From an uncultured Lachnospiraceae bacterium (GTDB lineage Bacteria; Bacillota; Clostridia; Lachnospirales; Lachnospiraceae): DNA of 18,058 nucleotides. Made by a program: the position numbers and the translations under genes. Below, one piece after another: positions 13,019 through 18,058 of the stretch. Location: NCBI GenBank assembly GCA_949051815.1, contig CARQVR010000069.1, positions 1 to 18,058 on the forward strand, written 5' to 3'. The notes below the pieces were generated by a model. That model ran no database searches. It was not told the DNA's origin and saw only the letters and a program-made list of their open reading frames with translations. Position 1 is the first letter of the stretch. Every line of letters starts with the position of its first letter.

Positions 13019-16000
13019 CTATGACGGAGCTGACTGCTGTTCCAAAGCGGCGACGCGCTGTTTCAGGTTTTCTATTTCTTCATGCTGTTCCTGAATCAGC
13101 TTTAACATGGGGGCGATCAGCATGTTGTACTCCGGCACTTCGGGCTTGCCGTCTTTTAAGTTGCAGGCGATGGGGTAGGTTTCGTAGACGTCTTCGGCGA
13201 GAAAGCCGATGATGTCCTGGCCGTAACGCTGGTCGTCTCTGCTTAAATAGTCATCGTTATATTTAAACTGGATGACTGGCAGATCGTAAAGCCTGCGGGG
13301 ATCAAGGGATTTTGCAATTTGTTTTTTGATATCGTGTTTGTATTTTTCTGACGAGCTTGCATAGGTGTAGATCATACCGGTGTCGGAAATGCGTAACTGA
13401 GAACCGGAACTGCTGGTTTGTGACAGCAGGAATGTATTTATGATATTTTGACCATATTCAAATACATTCTTTTTGATGGTATCACTACTCTCAAAGCCTT
13501 CAAAGGATGTGACGTTATTATAATTGGGAAAATTTTCATTCTCATTTGCACCGGGAAGATTATTCGCTAAAACCCAAAATGGGTTAAAGTCATTTCGGGA
13601 ATCCCCCAAGGGAAGTAATTCATGGACAGAGTCAGAGGTGGCATTATTTGCATCCATTAGGTGTTGGTAATATCCGGTCTGAGTAGATGTTTTGCTCGTT
13701 CCGTGGATTCCCATACTGTCAACGATACATGTGCAGTCTGCCTTGTTGTCACGATATGAGATAGAGGATTCATGACGTGCCTGATATCGTTTCCCCAACT
13801 TTAAGAAACCGCCGGTTCCCAATGACTGGATCTGCAAGTCTGCAAATGTTTCATCAGACGTCGCAGAATTGCCCCCGTTATAAATGTGAAACCCTTCTGT
13901 ATCGAGTGAGTAACTCATACCGCACTTTTTATCCTGATCGGTTCCCAGAGAGGATATTGCATTTTTGCCGATTGCAATGGAAGAATCCCTGGACAGATGG
14001 ATGGGGCCGATATCCAATCGGTCAATATCCTTGATATCGCACTTCCCATCCTGCTTTACAGAAAAGCTCTCCCCGGCGGAAATGCCTTCATCCCCCAGCA
14101 CCATTTGTTTCTCCCCGTTTTCACCGACTTTGTAAAATCCGCTCTCGTCAAATTTCCATCCGGCGATTGTGCCGGACTGGTTGGCGACCAGACTGTCGGC
14201 AATCACGTCGCCCTCCACCAGCAGATCTCCGTCGTTCAGCTTGAGCTTACCGCCGCCGAAGTTGAAATCGCCGTTCGTTAAGTCGATAATGGTTCCGCTG
14301 GTGTTGTCGAAGGGGGCATCAGGCGTGCCGTTGTAATTGTTGGATTTCACCGCATTCGTCAGGCAGTCGCCGTTAATTTTAATATTGCCGCTCTCCAGAC
14401 TGTCGAAAATTCCGCTGTGTGCCAGCAGCTTTCCGAAATTTCCCTTGTTTGCTTTGATGCTGTCCAGAATTACGTCGGACACCTGTGTGCCGAAAGCTTC
14501 GGATTTCAACAGAGCGTTTAACATATTGTTGGCAATCTGGATTTCCGCGTCGTTCTTGCCGTAGGTTCCGCCGCCGCCGGATGAGGATCCGGAAGAGGAG
14601 GAGGAACCGGCAGCGCCGTCCCCGAAAAGAAAAGTCAGGTCTGTAACGCCTGACAGGGATTTGGTCATGGTAGAAAATTCCACGGAGATATCGCCTGTGT
14701 TTTGGAGCGGATTCAGCTCGATGGATATGAGCCTCAGTTTCACGGAGTCGTCGCGGAACAGATCGGGCACCAGCCGGATAAAGTTTCCGATGGCGAAATC
14801 TTCCCGCATCGGTGCAAACTCTTCCAGTGCAAACAAATTGTCAATGGTGGTGCGGAAAGCGTACTGCGGGCGGGACACGATATCCAGATGCGTATTGGCG
14901 TCCTGATAGAGCTCTTCGGCCACGTCGATCATGGTCGCGATATCGTCTAAATTGGTGGTCACGATATTTTTGTTGCTGTAATCCGCTTCGTTGGCGAGCA
15001 GGTGGAAGAGATACAGGTTTTCCGCGCTGAAATGGTTCTGCGGAAGAACGCAGGAGGAGAGAGCGTCCCTGCTTGCGCTGACAGAATCGAGGCGTTCCTG
15101 GAGCGCGTCTATTTCTCTCTGCCGCCCAGATATGGCATCCTCGCACAGGCGGATAATGCCTTTACAGAAGGTGCCGGTTATGGCGTTGTCACGGGGTTCA
15201 AAGGACATGTAGTCGAGATAGCTTTTCAGTGTGTCCGTGAAGGCGGAGAAGGTAGTGAACTGTGCTTTCTGGCTGTCTGTCAGTCTTTCCCATCCGGTTT
15301 CGTCAGGAGTCAGACAGGCTTCCGGATGTTCCTTCGTACCGGAGGTGATGAAGCCGTCCCGGTATAAGAGATTAACACATTCCATCCATGCTTTTTTCTT
15401 TGCTTTCAGTTCTGTCAGACCGTACAGGTCAAATTCGTACAGAAAGGCGTTTACAGGCTTTACCATAGAGGGGTCGCCCGCGTAAGCGGGATTTCCGTTT
15501 TCGCACAAAAGATAGCCGCCGTCCCCGTCTTTCAGGAGATTGCCTTCCGCGTCTGTCTCGTACCAGATTTTCATGGCCTCCAGTACGGAGGGGATGATCT
15601 GATATTTGTAAGCATAGTAATCGTGCCAGTACATCGTGGTGCGCAGATGCGTTTCATCTAACCCGGCGCCGGGATCGGTATAGAGATCGGGATAGTCCTT
15701 TTTATACAAGGTGATCAATGCGGCCAGAGCCTTCTCGTAAGCGTTTAAGGAAAAGGCCAGTTCGTCCGCCTTATAGGTCTTGTAGTCAATGCTGCACCCG
15801 TCGTTGGGCAGGCGGTTTTGTAATTCGCTGACCGCCAGCAGAGTCTTGTTATACTCCCTTGTTATGGCAATGTAGTCCGGCCGCAGTTCTTCGCGCTTGT
15901 TTTTCCATGCTGCATACTGGTCGTGGAAAGATTTAGTGACATACTGATAATCCCCGTATTCATTGTGGGTGTCAGCGAAATGGTCCAGATTGTACAGGCA

Positions 16001-16813
16001 GGGATCGCCGAAGTTGACATACGAAACGCCGGAACCGTCTTCACAGGCCGGACGGTATTTGGTGATCAGCGCCGCATCCGTGGTAGATTCAACCTGAATG
16101 CGGCTTGCGAGATTGCGCAGACCGATGCATATGCCGGTGTCCTTACCGATGTTTTGAAAGGACCGGAAACTTAACACGCGTTTACGCCGGTCAAAGAAAA
16201 AGAGTATGTTTGCGGTAGGCGCGACCTCATTCATAAGGAAGGAGTAAATATCTTTTCCATCCACGCCAAACTGGTATTTTCCGGCGCAGGTTTCCGTTTC
16301 AGCGGTTCTGAGAGCTTCGTCTACCGTCCATCCGGTTTCCTGCAATGCCAGATGCAGCAGGGAAAGCTCCGGGCGGTCGAAATTGACAAGCCGTATGTAC
16401 TCTTTCGGCAGACCGGTATAGGAGTCTGTGTTGTCATCTGCCAGATATTCCAGACTTTCCGACGTGCCGTTATTGATATAAAAGCTGCGGAGAAATTTCT
16501 GCTGCAGTTCGCATTCCACCGTGTGCGCCGTAATGCTTTTGGTTTCCTGTATGCCGTCGTTTGTGATAACGGGCTTGGCATCTATCAGGAAAAGTGTGTT
16601 GGCCGCGCTGCATTCCAGTACCAGATACATTTTTTCGGAGAGGGATTCATAATAATCCGAAGGACGGAAGTTATCGTTTTCGTCCACGTATTTATTGACC
16701 TCGAAGGAGAGCTCCCACATGTCGGTCAATGTCTTTTTTAGTTTACAGGTTTCTTCTTTCAGACCGTTTGGTCTGCCAAGAATATCGCCTGTTGGTTTTG
16801 CCAGATAAATCAT
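13019..16813 (-). CDS. Tail-associated lysin/tail-spike fusion ending in a peptidase S74 intramolecular chaperone
   Basis: A 1264-residue protein. The N-terminal third (to about 380) resembles the Tal/gp18 tail-tip family that plugs the tail and carries the spike. A long helical middle part follows, then a Ser/Gly-rich linker (SSSSSGSSSGGGG, near 745-760). A repetitive Gly/Asp/Asn-rich beta region follows (GNIKING, LTNGDFNFGG, GDLLVEGDV, GTIAGWKFDESGFY). The last 112 residues form a peptidase S74 domain: SSEKYKHDI near 1154-1162 in place of the usual SDxRLKxxI, GFLAEDV, then YNMLIAPMLKLIQEQ leading into a terminal coiled coil. S74 domains trimerise fibres and cut themselves off. The start overlaps the Dit stop by 4 bases (ATGA). 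No separate peptidase active site was recognised in the N-terminal part. Confidence 0.85.
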   Translation of the reverse strand: MIYLAKPTGDILGRPNGLKEETCKLKKTLTDMWELSFEVNKYVDENDNFRPSDYYESLSEKMYLVLECSAANTLFLIDAKPVITNDGIQETKSITAHTVECELQQKFLRSFYINNGTSESLEYLADDNTDSYTGLPKEYIRLVNFDRPELSLLHLALQETGWTVDEALRTAETETCAGKYQFGVDGKDIYSFLMNEVAPTANILFFFDRRKRVLSFRSFQNIGKDTGICIGLRNLASRIQVESTTDAALITKYRPACEDGSGVSYVNFGDPCLYNLDHFADTHNEYGDYQYVTKSFHDQYAAWKNKREELRPDYIAITREYNKTLLAVSELQNRLPNDGCSIDYKTYKADELAFSLNAYEKALAALITLYKKDYPDLYTDPGAGLDETHLRTTMYWHDYYAYKYQIIPSVLEAMKIWYETDAEGNLLKDGDGGYLLCENGNPAYAGDPSMVKPVNAFLYEFDLYGLTELKAKKKAWMECVNLLYRDGFITSGTKEHPEACLTPDETGWERLTDSQKAQFTTFSAFTDTLKSYLDYMSFEPRDNAITGTFCKGIIRLCEDAISGRQREIDALQERLDSVSASRDALSSCVLPQNHFSAENLYLFHLLANEADYSNKNIVTTNLDDIATMIDVAEELYQDANTHLDIVSRPQYAFRTTIDNLFALEEFAPMREDFAIGNFIRLVPDLFRDDSVKLRLISIELNPLQNTGDISVEFSTMTKSLSGVTDLTFLFGDGAAGSSSSSGSSSGGGGTYGKNDAEIQIANNMLNALLKSEAFGTQVSDVILDSIKANKGNFGKLLAHSGIFDSLESGNIKINGDCLTNAVKSNNYNGTPDAPFDNTSGTIIDLTNGDFNFGGGKLKLNDGDLLVEGDVIADSLVANQSGTIAGWKFDESGFYKVGENGEKQMVLGDEGISAGESFSVKQDGKCDIKDIDRLDIGPIHLSRDSSIAIGKNAISSLGTDQDKKCGMSYSLDTEGFHIYNGGNSATSDETFADLQIQSLGTGGFLKLGKRYQARHESSISYRDNKADCTCIVDSMGIHGTSKTSTQTGYYQHLMDANNATSDSVHELLPLGDSRNDFNPFWVLANNLPGANENENFPNYNNVTSFEGFESSDTIKKNVFEYGQNIINTFLLSQTSSSGSQLRISDTGMIYTYASSSEKYKHDIKKQIAKSLDPRRLYDLPVIQFKYNDDYLSRDDQRYGQDIIGFLAEDVYETYPIACNLKDGKPEVPEYNMLIAPMLKLIQEQHEEIENLKQRVAALEQQSAPS

Positions 16814-17679
16814 AAACAGCCTGCCTTTCTGGGAAATTCAAAGATAAAGGTGACTTCGCAGTCTCCGGTGATCCTGATGGTGTTTGTTCCCCGTATTAAC
16901 CGGAACCAGTAAATAGATTCCATGTGTTCGCCAGTGGAGGAGATATAGCTGGAATACTGTGTCGTCCAGCCGACTTCGTGAAACGGCAGGAGACGGCCGC
17001 CATTGTTTTCGTCTGTCAGTTTCATCTGCCCACAGTCAATCAGGATGGTTCGCTTCCCGGGACTGTCAGGCGTAACAGAGGAGAGGGTAAAAGTTACGGA
17101 TTTTTGGTCACTCACGTTTTCCATGACGACAGTGCTTCCGTTTTCGGCGGATAAGAGAATAGACGGGTAAAAGATGCCGCTTACCGTGTCTGCAAGGTTG
17201 TCTATGGAGAAAATCTCCTCGCCGGTGACATAAAACCGTTTCTCGACAGGATCGGTAAAGCCGAAGGGAGAGTTGGTCTGAAAGACCAGCCTTTTGGCCT
17301 GATGCTCCAGAATTACCTTGTCCTCAATCTCCGTGCAGACAGCGTAGTAGTGGAGCGATGGGATGGCGCTGTCGTTAAAGTATAAGGCTCTCGGCACGGT
17401 GGATCCGGTAAGCCAGAGATTTACCGCCATGGATTCCTGTCTGGTAAAAGGCGTCTCGTCCCTTTTAATGACATAGAAGGAAAATTCGATGTTTCCCTCA
17501 AAGTTCACACCGTAATTGTTGGTTTTTAAGCGGACATGGTTTGTCTCGCCGCTGCTGATCGTTCTTCGCAGGCCGTTTGCAGAAACGTTTGCCGTGTCGT
17601 CGATCCAGCACATCATCAGGTTGTAGGAATCGCTGCTTTGTCCGTCAAAGATAAAAGAATCTGCATCTAAAAATGACAT
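16810..17679 (-). CDS. Distal tail protein (Dit family)
   Basis: A 289-residue protein of the siphovirus distal tail family, which forms the hexameric hub between tail tube and tail tip. It begins MSFLDADSFIFDGQSSDSYN, includes FEGNIEFSFYVIKRD and a FGFTDPVEKRFYV segment near the junction with the C-terminal beta-sandwich (about 150-289). An AAGGAG ribosome site lies upstream of the ATG. The order tape measure, Dit, Tal is the classic siphophage order and supports the call. Translation is coupled to the Tal gene by a 4-base overlap. Confidence 0.85.
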   Translation of the reverse strand: MSFLDADSFIFDGQSSDSYNLMMCWIDDTANVSANGLRRTISSGETNHVRLKTNNYGVNFEGNIEFSFYVIKRDETPFTRQESMAVNLWLTGSTVPRALYFNDSAIPSLHYYAVCTEIEDKVILEHQAKRLVFQTNSPFGFTDPVEKRFYVTGEEIFSIDNLADTVSGIFYPSILLSAENGSTVVMENVSDQKSVTFTLSSVTPDSPGKRTILIDCGQMKLTDENNGGRLLPFHEVGWTTQYSSYISSTGEHMESIYWFRLIRGTNTIRITGDCEVTFIFEFPRKAGCL

Positions 17680-17700
17680 GTTTTGTTAGCTCCTTTCCGG

Positions 17701-17735
17701 GGAGAGCGGGCAGGAAAACAGTTCCCGCCGCCCTC
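17701..17735. other. Imperfect GC-rich hairpin between tape measure and Dit genes
   Basis: GGAGAGCGG at the left end pairs with CCGCCCTCC-like sequence at the right end with one mismatch. It lies in the spacer between the probable tape measure stop and the Dit ribosome site. It might modulate relative expression within the tail operon. No T-tract was seen on the minus strand right after it. Confidence 0.3.
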
Positions 17736-17747
17736 CGTATTTTTGTG

Positions 17748-18058
17748 TTAATGTAAGGAGTACCCGATCTTTTTCAGATCGGCATACTGTTTTTGGGTGG
17801 TGTAATGATAAGATTTTTCCAGAATTTCCTGTAAACCGGGGAGTGCTTCTTTGTCCACGTCGCCGTTGACATACAGAAGTGCGTCGTAGTGATTGACGAT
17901 TTCCACAGCCTCCCTTTCAGACGAGGGTATTCCCTCCAGAGCGCCGGCAGTTCCGGGGAGACGGATATCAGCCGCGGCGATGTCCGTTTCCGGCAGAGCG
18001 GACAGGAAGGTGTCCATCCGTTCTCCCGCCAGACGGTAGAAGTCCGTGACTTTCTGCA
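17748..18058 (-). CDS. C-terminus of a probable tail tape measure protein (cut by the window edge)
   Basis: The minus-strand frame is open to the right edge, reading QKVTDFYRLAGERMDTFLSA before the internal Met at 18017, so about 102 C-terminal residues are visible. The fragment is mostly helical and ends HYTTQKQYADLKKIGYSLH. A segment like VNGDVDKEALPGLQEILEK near the end is familiar from the C-termini of tape measure proteins in clostridial prophages. Position directly upstream of Dit is where the tape measure gene lies in siphophages. The identification is mainly positional; a tail assembly protein cannot be excluded. Confidence 0.55.
   Translation of the reverse strand, partial: QKVTDFYRLAGERMDTFLSALPETDIAAADIRLPGTAGALEGIPSSEREAVEIVNHYDALLYVNGDVDKEALPGLQEILEKSYHYTTQKQYADLKKIGYSLH

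Noticed and set aside
1..18058. CRISPR array, tRNA, rRNA or insertion sequence
   Set aside because: No regularly spaced repeats, cloverleaf-like genes, ribosomal RNA motifs or transposase frames were seen on either strand.

Overview
The window looks like a chromosome segment from a spore-forming Clostridia member, most likely Lachnospiraceae or a close relative. The support is a division and wall cluster (ftsW/spoVE, murA, divIB/ftsQ, ftsZ) running straight into spoIIGA and sigE, moderate GC, strong AGGAGG-type ribosome sites, and a prophage tail module with domains common in gut Clostridia. The taxon is inferred from gene content, not from a search.

Positions 1-6377 (+) hold the end of an FtsW/SpoVE glycosyltransferase, MurA, DivIB/FtsQ, FtsZ, the membrane aspartic protease SpoIIGA and pro-sigma-E. 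Together they link peptidoglycan precursor supply and septum assembly to the first mother-cell sigma factor of sporulation. murA sits where murG/murB often lie; ftsA and sigG are not here. A set of nested and competing hairpins separates murA from ftsQ, ftsZ has its own candidate promoter, and an intrinsic terminator isolates ftsZ from spoIIGA-sigE.

Positions 6434-8541 (+) are a single-gene unit with its own promoter and a very strong terminator. It encodes a REC-HD-GYP-GGDEF cyclic-di-GMP protein whose C-terminus looks like a second, catalytically dead GGDEF domain.

Positions 8570-9170 (+) are an AT-rich YefM/YoeB-type toxin-antitoxin operon. A near-consensus promoter is followed by three GTAC cores spaced exactly 12 bp apart, a likely operator. 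A nested hairpin at about 9235-9280 closes this side and faces the convergent phage genes.

Positions 9298-18058 (-) are the tail tip of a siphovirus-like prophage or phage-tail-like particle, transcribed toward the host genes. The order is: C-terminus of a probable tape measure protein (cut by the window), distal tail protein, a 1264-residue Tal/tail-spike fusion ending in a peptidase S74 chaperone, a 758-residue BppU-type fibre ending in a possible C-type-lectin-like domain, a short fibre-like protein, a 125-residue unknown, and a 50-residue XkdX-like protein. No holin, endolysin or integrase lies between the tail genes and the host genes, so the element is truncated, unusually arranged, or domesticated.
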